DNA of 24,416 bases from GCA-2861595 sp035525365 (GTDB taxonomy: Bacteria > Actinomycetota > Acidimicrobiia > Acidimicrobiales > GCA-2861595). The DNA lies in assembly GCA_035525365.1 (NCBI GenBank), contig DATLEK010000048.1, positions 1 to 24,416 on the forward strand. The letters are read 5' to 3'. Shown here piece by piece: positions 12,113 to 20,498 of the stretch (position 1 is the stretch's first letter; each line of letters begins with the position of its first letter). A program made the position numbers and the translations under genes. The notes beneath the pieces are model-generated. The model saw only the letters and a program-made list of their open reading frames with translations, did no database searches and had not been told where the DNA came from.

Positions 12113-14239
12113 TTGGACAGAGCCACCAATCGCTCGAGACGGCGTGGTTCTGTGTCGGTGAACCGGTATGTGACCGCCATCATGCTGCCGGGCTGGTTGC
12201 TGCTCGGCGTGCTCCTCGTCCGGGCCCTTTCCGACAACCAGGAGTGGCCCGTACCGGAGCTGCTCGTCCTTTCCGCCTTCATCGTCATCGGCGAGTTCCG
12301 CCCCATCAAGATCCAAAGGGGAGCCGAGCAGGAGGAGATCGTCACCTCGGCGCCGTTCACATTCGCCCTCCTGCTCGTCTCGGGAATTGCGGCCGCGGCC
12401 CTCGTGCGGACCATGGTGGCCATGCTGCCCGCCCTCCTGGGGCGAAAGCCCTGGTGGAAGTGCGGGTTCAACGCCGCCCAGTACACGCTCTCGCTGGCCG
12501 CCGCCGGGGCACTTCTTCTCATCGGATCCGATTTGCCACGGTCAGAGCGGCCCTTCTTCCTCATCACCGACATCCCCATGATCGGCGCCGCCGCCCTGGT
12601 TCTCTTCCTGGTCAACAACGTCGTCACCGGCGCCGCACTGGCGCTGGCCCAGCAGCGGAAGGTGGTCGACTACCTTCGCAGCGACTTCGCCTTCCAGGCC
12701 TCCACCTCCGCCGTCATGCTGGCGCTGTCGCCCATCGTGCTGGTTTGTGCCGAGCGGAGCCTGTGGCTGGTGCCGCTGCTCGGCATGCCCATGGTGGCCG
12801 TCTACGCCAGCGCCTCGGGCGGTCTGGAGAAGCACCAGGCCCTCCACGACGCGCTCACCAACCTTCCGAACCGCCGGCTCTTCCGGGACCGGGTGGAGCA
12901 GGCGCTGCTCGCCGCCCGCCGTTCCAAGGAGCCGCTCGGTGTGATGATCATCGATCTCGACCGGTTCAAGGAGGTCAACGACACCCTCGGCCACCACATC
13001 GGCGACCTCGTGCTCCAGCACGTGGCCGTCCGTCTCCAGTCGATGATCCGTGAAGGCGACACGATTGCCCGTCTCGGCGGCGACGAGTTCGCCATCCTGC
13101 TGCCGGTGGTCGCCGGCGACGAGGCCGCCGGCCAGGTAGCGGAGAAGCTGTTGCGGTCCCTCGAGGAGCCGTTCCTTCTCTCCGGGTGGAGCTTCGACAT
13201 CGAAGCCAGCATCGGTATCGCCGTGTGGCCCACCCATGGTCAGGATGTCGACTCGCTGCTCCAGAGGGCTGACGTGGCCATGTACGTGGCCAAGGAGGCC
13301 AGGACCGGCTACGAGATCTACAGCTCCGACCGGGATCACCACACTCCCAGGCGGCTGTCGCTGCTCGGTGACCTGCGCAAGGCGGTGGAGGCGGGGCAGC
13401 TCGTCGTCCACTACCAGCCGAAGGCCGACATGCGGGCCGGGGGCATCATCGGTGTGGAGGCTCTTCTGCGTTGGCACCACCCGGAGCACGGCCTGATCCC
13501 GCCCGACGAGTTCATCCCCCTGGCCGAGCACACCGGGCTCATCAAGCCCCTCACCATGTTCGTGCTGGAGGAGGCCCTGAGCCAGTGCCACGCCTGGCGT
13601 CAGGACGGCCTGCAGGTCGGAGTGGCCGTGAACCTTTCGATGCGGAACCTCTACGACCCGAAATTCGCCGACGAGGTGCAGCGGCTGTTGCGCAGCTGGC
13701 GGGTGGAGCCCAGGTATCTCGAGTTCGAGATCACCGAGAGCGTGATCATGGCCGACCCGCAGCGGGCCGGCGCTGTGCTCGGGCGGCTCAGCGCCCTGGG
13801 TGTCGGCCTCTCGCTCGACGACTTCGGCGTCGGCTACTCGTCACTGGCCTACCTCCGGCGCCTGCCGGTCACCGAGATCAAGATCGACAAGTCGTTCGTG
13901 ATGAACATCACCAACAACGAGAGCGACGCCATGATCGTGCGTTCCACCATCGGTCTGGCCCGCAGTCTCGGACTTCGCGTGGTGGCCGAGGGAGTCGAGA
14001 CGAAGGAGACCTGGGCCCGGCTCGTCGCCTTGGGCTGCGACGTCGCCCAGGGCTACTACCTGTGCCGGCCCAAAGCGGCCTACGAGCTCACCCCCTGGTT
14101 GCACAACCTCCCCACACCTCCCTCGCTCGATCCGTTCTTCGGCGGCCCCGTGGCCGGCCTGCCGAGCGTGGACGAGGTGTGCCGGCGGCTGTCGGCGGCC
14201 AATCGTGTCGCCGCGGTGAGCCCCCTCGACAACCACTAG
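12113..14239 (+). CDS. Membrane GGDEF-EAL protein (diguanylate cyclase/phosphodiesterase)
   Basis: A 708-residue protein for cyclic di-GMP turnover. The N-terminal 230 residues contain about seven hydrophobic segments and form an uncharacterised membrane sensor. The GGDEF domain (about 240-395) has DALTNLPNRR, DRFKEVNDTLGH and an intact GGDEF at 322-326, with an RxxD inhibitory site (REGD, 313-316) at the correct 5-residue distance. The EAL domain (about 415-665) keeps EALLRW (EAL 449-451), NLSMRNL, FEITES, LDDFGVGYSS, KIDKSFV and EGVET, the metal and catalytic set. Both activities may be present. I use TTG 12113 because GGAGG lies 10 nt upstream; GTG codons at 12152 and 12158 are alternatives. 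A palindrome and two hairpins precede it. Confidence 0.93.
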   Translation: MDRATNRSRRRGSVSVNRYVTAIMLPGWLLLGVLLVRALSDNQEWPVPELLVLSAFIVIGEFRPIKIQRGAEQEEIVTSAPFTFALLLVSGIAAAALVRTMVAMLPALLGRKPWWKCGFNAAQYTLSLAAAGALLLIGSDLPRSERPFFLITDIPMIGAAALVLFLVNNVVTGAALALAQQRKVVDYLRSDFAFQASTSAVMLALSPIVLVCAERSLWLVPLLGMPMVAVYASASGGLEKHQALHDALTNLPNRRLFRDRVEQALLAARRSKEPLGVMIIDLDRFKEVNDTLGHHIGDLVLQHVAVRLQSMIREGDTIARLGGDEFAILLPVVAGDEAAGQVAEKLLRSLEEPFLLSGWSFDIEASIGIAVWPTHGQDVDSLLQRADVAMYVAKEARTGYEIYSSDRDHHTPRRLSLLGDLRKAVEAGQLVVHYQPKADMRAGGIIGVEALLRWHHPEHGLIPPDEFIPLAEHTGLIKPLTMFVLEEALSQCHAWRQDGLQVGVAVNLSMRNLYDPKFADEVQRLLRSWRVEPRYLEFEITESVIMADPQRAGAVLGRLSALGVGLSLDDFGVGYSSLAYLRRLPVTEIKIDKSFVMNITNNESDAMIVRSTIGLARSLGLRVVAEGVETKETWARLVALGCDVAQGYYLCRPKAAYELTPWLHNLPTPPSLDPFFGGPVAGLPSVDEVCRRLSAANRVAAVSPLDNH

Positions 14240-14259
14240 GACCAGGACCAGGACCAGGA
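14238..14259 (+). repeat. Short tandem repeat (AGGACC)3 between convergent genes
   Basis: AGGACC occurs three times in a row plus AGGA, starting in the stop codon of the GGDEF-EAL gene and filling most of the 24-nt gap to the LOG gene. No hairpin terminator is visible here. Confidence 0.8.
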
Positions 14260-14263
14260 GCCG

Positions 14264-15343
14264 TCAGGACTCGGGCAGGCTCTGTGGTGGTGGTGCGCTG
14301 GGAAGGCTGTTCAGGCGGTCGATCAGCTCGCGAAGCCGACCGTGGCTCATGCGATCGAAGCAGAAGGCGATCCTGGCCAGCTCGAGCCCGTCCCCGTCTG
14401 CGACCTCGGCGGGCAGCGGAGGCGATGCGGTGATGCCGCCTTCGGTGCAGATGTCGGCGAACTCCTCGGACAGCTCCGCGATCTCAGAAGGCGTGGGGGC
14501 GTTGCGGATCCGGATGACGAACTGCTCGCCGACGGATCGGCGGGAGTGGTAGTTGCGGTAGAAGCCGAGGATCTCCGCCACCGCGTCGCTGACGTCGTCG
14601 GTGATCCGGTACAGCGAACGATCCTCGGGAGAGGCCAGACCCCGAGCGACCACCTCGTCGCTGACGAACCGCTCCCAGGCGTGCCAGTAGGTACCTCCTG
14701 GCACCTCGAGCAGAACGATGGGCGACGGGTCGGCCTTTCCCGTCTGCATGAGGGTGAGCAGTTCCAGGGCCTCGTCGAGGGTGCCGAAGCCGCCGGGCAG
14801 CACGACGAAGCCGTCGGACTCCTTCAGCAACATGAGTTTGCGGGTGAAGAAGTACTTCATGGTGACGAGCTTGGGGTCACCGGCGATGAACTCGTTCGCG
14901 CCCTGCTCGAAGGGCAGGCGGATGTTGATGCCGAACGAGTGTTGGCGGCCGGCACCTTCGAGACCGGCGGCCATGATGCCGGGGCCCCCGCCGGTGACCA
15001 CCATCCACCCCGTCCCGGCCAGCAGGTGGGCGAGGTCCCGGGCCTGGGCGTAGAGCGGGTCGTCGGCCAGGGTGCGAGCGGAGCCGAACATTGTCACCTT
15101 CGGGATTCCCCGGTAGGGGGCGAAGATCCGGAAGGCCCTGCTCAGCTCCCGTAGGGCGGCATTGGTGATCTTGAGGCTGAGCCGGTCGACGTCGTCGCCC
15201 ACGAGCCGCGTGGCCGCAGCGAGGATCTCGAACAGCTGGTCGCGGTTCGGGTCGGCGCCGGCGCCGGCGGCGTCGAGCAGGTCGTCGAGCCTTCGATCGA
15301 GCTCTGGTCGCCCCGTTCGGTAGTGGGGGAGTCGTGCGGCCAA
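14264..15343 (-). CDS. LOG-family protein (nucleotide 5'-monophosphate phosphoribohydrolase-like)
   Basis: A 359-residue Rossmann-fold protein of the family once annotated as lysine decarboxylase. LOG enzymes release the base from nucleoside 5'-monophosphates, in plants and some bacteria activating cytokinins; larger bacterial relatives such as PpnN act on ordinary purine monophosphates. Signatures are VTMFGSART, VTGGGPGIMAAGLEGA and PGGFGTLDEALELLTLMQ (the PGGxGTxxE motif). Extra N-terminal (about 80) and C-terminal (about 100) regions make it longer than a minimal LOG, closer to the PpnN type in layout. The start is TTG, 4 nt after the fbiC stop, so it is translationally linked to fbiC and last in the minus-strand row. 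Confidence 0.9.
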   Translation of the reverse strand: MAARLPHYRTGRPELDRRLDDLLDAAGAGADPNRDQLFEILAAATRLVGDDVDRLSLKITNAALRELSRAFRIFAPYRGIPKVTMFGSARTLADDPLYAQARDLAHLLAGTGWMVVTGGGPGIMAAGLEGAGRQHSFGINIRLPFEQGANEFIAGDPKLVTMKYFFTRKLMLLKESDGFVVLPGGFGTLDEALELLTLMQTGKADPSPIVLLEVPGGTYWHAWERFVSDEVVARGLASPEDRSLYRITDDVSDAVAEILGFYRNYHSRRSVGEQFVIRIRNAPTPSEIAELSEEFADICTEGGITASPPLPAEVADGDGLELARIAFCFDRMSHGRLRELIDRLNSLPSAPPPQSLPES

Positions 15344-15347
15344 GTGC

Positions 15348-17642
15348 TCAGGTCCGCCCGGCGGTCACGCCGACGGCCTCGTAGAGCGTGGTGCGCTGCA
15401 CGAGTGGACGGTGGAGCGGCGCCACCAGAGCGGCAAGAGCGGCCTTGTCCATGCCCTGCCCATGGGACGCACCGGCGGCGCGGGAGATGTTCTCGTCCAT
15501 GAGCGTGCCGCCGAGGTCGTTGGCTCCGGCCTGCAGGGCCTGGGTTGCCCCCTCGGGCCCCATCTTCACCCACGACACCTGGATGTTGGCCACCACCGGG
15601 TGGTAGGCGATGCGGGCCACCGCATGCATGAGGATGACCTCGCGGAAGGTTGGTCCCCTGCGGCTGGCCCGTTGAAGGTAGATCGGCGCGGCCATGTGCA
15701 CGAAGGGAAGCGGCACGAACTCGGTGAAGCCCCCCGTCTCCTTCTGCAGGTCACGGGTCCGCACGATGTGACGGGCCCAGTGCACGGGGTTCTCGATGGC
15801 CCCGAACATGATGGTGATGTTCGACCGGAGGCCTATCCGATGGGCGGTGCGGTGGGCTTCCAGCCACTCTTCGGTGTCGATCTTGTCCGGGCACAGGGTT
15901 GCCCGGATCTCGTCGTCGAGAATCTCCGCGGCCGTGCCCGGGAGGCTCTTCAGACCGGCGTCGAGCAGGCGCCGCAGGTAACTCTCCAAAGGCTCGTTCA
16001 GGCGGCGGGCACCTTCGGTGACCTCGAGGGCGGTGAAGCCGTGGATGTGGATGGTGGGGGAGGCCGATCGCACGGCGGCGATGACGTCGACGTAGTACTC
16101 GCCGTCGAAGCTCGGGTGGATACCGCCCTGCAGGCAGACCTCGGTGGCGCCGCGGGTCTCGGCCTCGACCACCCGCCGGGTGATCTCCTCGAAGTCGAGG
16201 AGGTACGGCTCGCCCCTCAGGTTGAGCGACAGCGGTCCCTTGGAGAAAGCGCAGAAACGGCACTTGAAGGTGCACACGTTGGTGTAGTTGATGTTGCGGT
16301 TGGCGACCCAGGTCACGTCGTCCCCGACGGTGTCCTGCCGGATGCCATCGGCCACAGCGGCCACCTCCGCGACCTCCCGGCCGCGTGCGGTGAAGAGAGT
16401 GGCGATCTCCTCCACACCCGGCTCCTCACCGTCCCGGACCCCCGCCAGCACGTCGTCCACCGGGCTGTGGCCGCCGGGGCGGGGCCGGGGCGACAGAGAG
16501 GTCACGTGTGTGGCAACGAGGGCCGGCGGGTTGGCTTTAGTGCCGGCGTACCAGTCCAGGTCGTCACGGGCCAGGCCCTCGGCATCCGACACGTCCAGCA
16601 CCGCAAAGCGCATGGGCGGCGCCAGCCAGCGATCCGGCTGGAGGGCGAACTCCGGGTACAACGTGAGCCGAGGTGCCAGGGTGAAACCCCGTGACTCGCA
16701 GACGGCGGCAAGCTTCTCCAGCGCCGGCCACGGCCGCTCGGGGTTGACGTGGTCGGCCGTGACCGGGGAGACGCCACCCCAGTCGTCGATGCCGGCGTCG
16801 AGAAGGCGAGCGAAGTCCTCGGAGAGGTTGGGAGGGGCCTGGAGGTGGATCTCGGGCGGAAGGACCAGGCGGGCGGCGGCTATGGACCACAGCAGCTCGT
16901 CCGGAGGGCACTGCGGGGCGAGGTGCATGGTGGTGCCGGGCTTGGGAAGGAAGTTCTGGACGATCACCTCCTGCACGTGGCCGTGCCGGCGGTGGGAGGA
17001 GGCTATGGCGCGCAGGGCGCCGAGCCGATCGTGGCGGGTCTCGCCGATCCCGCACAGGATCCCGGTTGTGAAGGGAATGCCGAGATCTCCGGCGGCCTCC
17101 AGCGTGCCCAGCCGCCGCTCCGGCGTCTTGTCGGGTGAACCCTGGTGGCAGGCGAGGCCGGGGTCGAGCGCTTCGAGCATCATCCCCTGCGAGGCGGTGA
17201 CATCCCGCAGTGCGGCCAGCTCATCGTTGAGCAGTGCGCCGGCGTTCCCGTGGGGGAGGAGACCGGTCTCGTCCCTGACGAGGGCACAGACGGTGCCGAG
17301 GTATTCGAGGGTGGACCCGTAGCCGTTGGCCTTCAGCCATTCGGCGGCCACGGGATAACGCAGCTCGGGCCGCTCCCCGAGGGTGAACAGGGCCTCCCGG
17401 CAGCCGGCGGAGGCGCCGGCGCGGGCGATGGCCAGCACCTCCTCAGGTGTCAGGAAGGGCGCTTCCAGGCGGGCGGGCGGTTGGGCAAAGGTGCAGTAGC
17501 CGCACCGGTCCCGGCAGAGCTGGGTGAGCGGGATGAAGACCTTCGGCGAGTAGGTGACCCGCCGCCCATGAGCCTCGTCCCGCACCGCCGCCGCCGCCTC
17601 CAGCAGCTCTGGCAGGGGCGCACCGAGCAGGTCGGGTCCCAT
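15348..17642 (-). CDS. fbiC: FO synthase, fused CofG-CofH (7,8-didemethyl-8-hydroxy-5-deazariboflavin synthase)
   Basis: Makes FO, the deazaflavin chromophore of coenzyme F420, from tyrosine and 5-amino-6-ribitylamino-uracil. Two radical SAM modules are fused, as in actinobacterial FbiC. The N-terminal CofG half carries the iron-sulfur ligands in LCRDRCGYCTF (near residues 43-50). The CofH half starts around residue 425 and carries NINYTNVCTFKCRFCAFSKG (near 457-464), with EVCLQGGIHP and GTAAEILDDEIR further on. About 764 residues is close to typical FbiC. ATG 17642 is preferred; a GTG lies directly before it. It follows ppc by about 50 nt and precedes the LOG gene by 4 nt. F420 dependence of the cell follows, though its F420 enzymes are not in the window. 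Confidence 0.96.
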   Translation of the reverse strand: MGPDLLGAPLPELLEAAAAVRDEAHGRRVTYSPKVFIPLTQLCRDRCGYCTFAQPPARLEAPFLTPEEVLAIARAGASAGCREALFTLGERPELRYPVAAEWLKANGYGSTLEYLGTVCALVRDETGLLPHGNAGALLNDELAALRDVTASQGMMLEALDPGLACHQGSPDKTPERRLGTLEAAGDLGIPFTTGILCGIGETRHDRLGALRAIASSHRRHGHVQEVIVQNFLPKPGTTMHLAPQCPPDELLWSIAAARLVLPPEIHLQAPPNLSEDFARLLDAGIDDWGGVSPVTADHVNPERPWPALEKLAAVCESRGFTLAPRLTLYPEFALQPDRWLAPPMRFAVLDVSDAEGLARDDLDWYAGTKANPPALVATHVTSLSPRPRPGGHSPVDDVLAGVRDGEEPGVEEIATLFTARGREVAEVAAVADGIRQDTVGDDVTWVANRNINYTNVCTFKCRFCAFSKGPLSLNLRGEPYLLDFEEITRRVVEAETRGATEVCLQGGIHPSFDGEYYVDVIAAVRSASPTIHIHGFTALEVTEGARRLNEPLESYLRRLLDAGLKSLPGTAAEILDDEIRATLCPDKIDTEEWLEAHRTAHRIGLRSNITIMFGAIENPVHWARHIVRTRDLQKETGGFTEFVPLPFVHMAAPIYLQRASRRGPTFREVILMHAVARIAYHPVVANIQVSWVKMGPEGATQALQAGANDLGGTLMDENISRAAGASHGQGMDKAALAALVAPLHRPLVQRTTLYEAVGVTAGRT

Positions 17643-17670
17643 CACGACACCGTACCTGTGCCGCCCGCCG

Positions 17671-17700
17671 CCACCAGCCGGGGTCAGCCGGTGTCAGCCG
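17671..17700 (-). repeat. Three 10-bp tandem units covering the ppc stop codon
   Basis: On the plus strand the decamers read CCACCAGCCG, GGGTCAGCCG and GTGTCAGCCG. The ppc stop (17694-17696) is inside one unit, and the next unit carries a second TGA in another phase. Confidence 0.7.
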
Positions 17701-20432
17701 GTGTTGCGGAGGCCGGCGGCGATGCCGTTGACGGTGAGGAGCAGGCCCCGGCGCAGCAGCGGGTCAGGTTCTCGGCTCTGGCGCCAGCGGGAGAGGAGGT
17801 TGACCTGCAGATGGCTGATCGGGTCCAGGTACAGGTCGCGCACGTCGAGGGTCCGTCTCAGCTCCGGTTGACCTTCGAGCAGGCTGGACTGTCCCGTGAC
17901 GGCGAGCACCTCGGCCACGGTCAACTCGTACTCGGTGCGGATCGCGTCGTAGACGTGGTGGAGTTCGGGCGCGACCAGGCGGTCGACGTAGCGGCCGGCG
18001 ATTCCCAGGTCGACCTTGGCCAGGACCATTTCCACGTTGGAGATGAAGGTGCGGAAGAAGTGCCAGCCCTCGTACATCTCGGCCAGCTCGCCCTCGTCGC
18101 CGTGACGGGCCGCGGCGAGCCCCGATCCGAGGCCGAACCAACCCGGGATGATCTGGCGGGACTGTGTCCAGGCGAAGACCCATGGGATGGCCCGCAGCCG
18201 CTGAAGCTGTGCACCGTTTCCACCCCCGTCCCGGCGGGCCGGACGTGAGCCGATGTTGAGCTCGCTCAGCTCCTCGACCGGCGTTGACGCCCGGAAGTAG
18301 TCCGCGAACCCCGGGTCGGCGAGCAAGGATTGGTAAGTGGCGGCGGCGGCGACGGAGACGGCGTCCATGCTCGTGTCCCACTGGGCCAGCACCGCGGTCG
18401 TGAGCCGGGAGGTCTGGTGGAGCACCGTCGCCTCGGCCACGGCGGCCAGGGCCAGCTCGAGGTTGTGGCGGGCGAGGCTCGGGAGCAGGTACTTGTCCGA
18501 GATGACCTCACCCTGCTCGGTGAGCTTCATCGATCCCTGGAGCACCCCGAAAGGTTGGGCGAGGATGGCGTCGTGGGTCGGGCCGCCGCCCCGCCCGACG
18601 GTGCCACCGCGACCGTGGAAGAGCCGTAGCAGCACGCCATGGCGGTTGGCAGTGTCGCGGAGGAGGCGCTGGGCCTTGTGGATCTCCCATTGCGAGGTGG
18701 TGATGCCGGTCTCCTTGTTGGAGTCGGAGTAGCCGAGCATGACCTCCTGCTCGTCGCCCCGCAGCCGCACCACCTCGCGGTAGGACGGCTCGGACAGCAG
18801 GTCGTCGAGGATCGTGTCCGCCGCTCGGAGCTCGTCAACGGTCTCGAGCAACGGCACGAACCCGATCCGCGCCACCCCTTTATGTACGTCGACCAGGCCA
18901 CCCTCCCTGGCCAGAACCACGGCCGCCAGTACGTCGTCGGCGCCTTTGGTCATCGACACGACGTAGCTCTCGACGGCCTCCGATCCGAACCGGTCGAGGG
19001 CGGTACGCAAGGTGGTGAAGAGCGAAAACGTCATGGCCGCCTCACCGGCGAGCGTGGTGGCCGGCGCCGGCAGCGACCGCCGGCTGCTCAACTCCCGTGC
19101 CAGGACCTTGAAGCGCTCTTCGCGGCTGAGGGTCCCGTAGGGCGGTTCGGCCCCTCCCTGCCCGTCGATCATGGCGCCGATGGCGACGTGGTGACGCTCG
19201 GCGTGTTCCCTGACGTCCAGGGTGGCCAGGTCGAAGCCGAACGCCGCAACCGTGCGGATCAAGCGCGCAAGAGAGCCATTGGCGACGAGCTGTCCACGAT
19301 TGGCCAGCAACGAAGCTCTCATCAGCTCCAGGTCGTCCAGCAGGCCTGACGTCTTGCTGTACTCGTCGGGAGCCACCGCCGGCCGGCCCTCTGTCAAACG
19401 CCCCCGGGTGTTGTGCAGGCGCTGGAGGATGAACGACGCCTTCAGGCGGTAAGGCTCCTCGGCGTTCAGCCGGCCGAAGCGCTGCAACACCCCGGGCAGA
19501 CGGGCGGCATCCTCTTCGATGCTGGCAGCCAGGGCCGGCGACACCGCCACGATCTGGGTCGAGCAGCTCAAGTCGGTGGTGAGGGTCTCGATCCCGCTGA
19601 GCAGCATCTCGATACCCATGACGTTCTGCTGTTCGAGAACGGCCATCGTAACATCGGGGGTCACATTGGGATTCCCGTCACGATCGCCTCCGACCCAGCT
19701 CCCGAAGCGCAGCGGGGTGGCCGTTGGCGACAGCTCCGCTCCCAGCCGGGCGAGAGTGGCGACGAACTCCTGCACCACAGCCGGCACGACGTTGCGCCCA
19801 AGGTCGTCCAGGTAGAAGTTGACCGCGCCGGCCTCCTGCGCCGGCGTCGGTCGCTCCTTCCTGAGCTCGTCGGTCTGCCAGAGCACGTCGATGATCTCCG
19901 CCAGACGCTCGTCGACCGAATCATGCTCGGATGTGGCGGATCGGCTGCGCAGCTCCAGAAGTTCGCCCACCCGGCGGAGCTTGATGAGCACCGACCGACG
20001 GGCCACCTCGGTTGGGTGGGCGGTGAAGACGGGACGTAGCTCGATCCGGCCGGAGCAGCGCCGTAGCTCGGCCCTGGCGTCGGCGTCGGCGGCCACCTTG
20101 GCGGCCATCTGTTGGATGGCGCTGCCGCTGATGGCCCGGCGGCGGTCGAGAGCGGCGGCCCGGTGCACCTGCTCGGCCGTGTTGGCGAGGGAGAAGTACG
20201 AGGAGAAGGCCCTGGCCAGGGCGATGGCGGTGGGAAGGTCGAGCTCTCCGAGAATGGCGGCCATGCCGTCTGTGGGCGGCTCCTGGCGTCCCTGGCGACT
20301 GAGCTCCCGGACCCGCTCGACGAGGTCGAGCAACTCGGGCCCGACCTGGCGGACCAGCGTTTCCCCCAGCAGCGTGCCGAGGAGGCGGATGTCGGCCCGC
20401 AGTGCGTCGTCGGGAGTTGTCGGTTCGTCCAC
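17694..20432 (-). CDS. ppc: Phosphoenolpyruvate carboxylase
   Basis: Carboxylates PEP with bicarbonate to oxaloacetate, the main anaplerotic reaction feeding the TCA cycle. At 912 residues it is full length. Active-site blocks are present in order: FTAHPTEVARRSVL with catalytic His139, GSWVGGDRDGNPNVT, VMLGYSDSNKETG, LFHGRGGTVGRGGGPTH, NIGSRPARR, RAIPWVFAWTQSR with GWFGLGSGL, and the family-specific C-terminus ending Asn-Thr-Gly. It starts with GTG (20432) with no strong Shine-Dalgarno, 66 nt after the CooC-like gene, and may be cotranscribed. Its stop lies in a short tandem repeat. Confidence 0.96.
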   Translation of the reverse strand: MDEPTTPDDALRADIRLLGTLLGETLVRQVGPELLDLVERVRELSRQGRQEPPTDGMAAILGELDLPTAIALARAFSSYFSLANTAEQVHRAAALDRRRAISGSAIQQMAAKVAADADARAELRRCSGRIELRPVFTAHPTEVARRSVLIKLRRVGELLELRSRSATSEHDSVDERLAEIIDVLWQTDELRKERPTPAQEAGAVNFYLDDLGRNVVPAVVQEFVATLARLGAELSPTATPLRFGSWVGGDRDGNPNVTPDVTMAVLEQQNVMGIEMLLSGIETLTTDLSCSTQIVAVSPALAASIEEDAARLPGVLQRFGRLNAEEPYRLKASFILQRLHNTRGRLTEGRPAVAPDEYSKTSGLLDDLELMRASLLANRGQLVANGSLARLIRTVAAFGFDLATLDVREHAERHHVAIGAMIDGQGGAEPPYGTLSREERFKVLARELSSRRSLPAPATTLAGEAAMTFSLFTTLRTALDRFGSEAVESYVVSMTKGADDVLAAVVLAREGGLVDVHKGVARIGFVPLLETVDELRAADTILDDLLSEPSYREVVRLRGDEQEVMLGYSDSNKETGITTSQWEIHKAQRLLRDTANRHGVLLRLFHGRGGTVGRGGGPTHDAILAQPFGVLQGSMKLTEQGEVISDKYLLPSLARHNLELALAAVAEATVLHQTSRLTTAVLAQWDTSMDAVSVAAAATYQSLLADPGFADYFRASTPVEELSELNIGSRPARRDGGGNGAQLQRLRAIPWVFAWTQSRQIIPGWFGLGSGLAAARHGDEGELAEMYEGWHFFRTFISNVEMVLAKVDLGIAGRYVDRLVAPELHHVYDAIRTEYELTVAEVLAVTGQSSLLEGQPELRRTLDVRDLYLDPISHLQVNLLSRWRQSREPDPLLRRGLLLTVNGIAAGLRNTG

Positions 20433-20464
20433 CGGCGGCAGTCTCGCAGTCAGCGGCCGATCAG

Positions 20465-20487
20465 CGACAGGTGCCGTGCCGCTGTCG
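20465..20487 (-). other. Small hairpin between the CooC-like gene and ppc
   Basis: CGACAG (20465-20470) pairs with CTGTCG (20482-20487) around an 11-nt loop. No T-run follows. It could mark RNA processing or weak termination within the gene row. Confidence 0.25.
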
Positions 20488-20498
20488 GTGAAGTCGGG

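Noticed and set aside
14238..14259. AGGACC tandem repeat as a possible regulatory or CRISPR-like element.
   Set aside because: Only three units with no spacers, located between two stop codons; most simply a replication-slippage repeat.
15411..16694. 427-codon plus-strand frame opposite fbiC.
   Set aside because: Antisense to an unmistakable FbiC with both radical SAM motifs.
17145..18248. 367-codon plus-strand frame spanning the fbiC-ppc junction.
   Set aside because: Antisense to conserved parts of both genes and no motif of its own.
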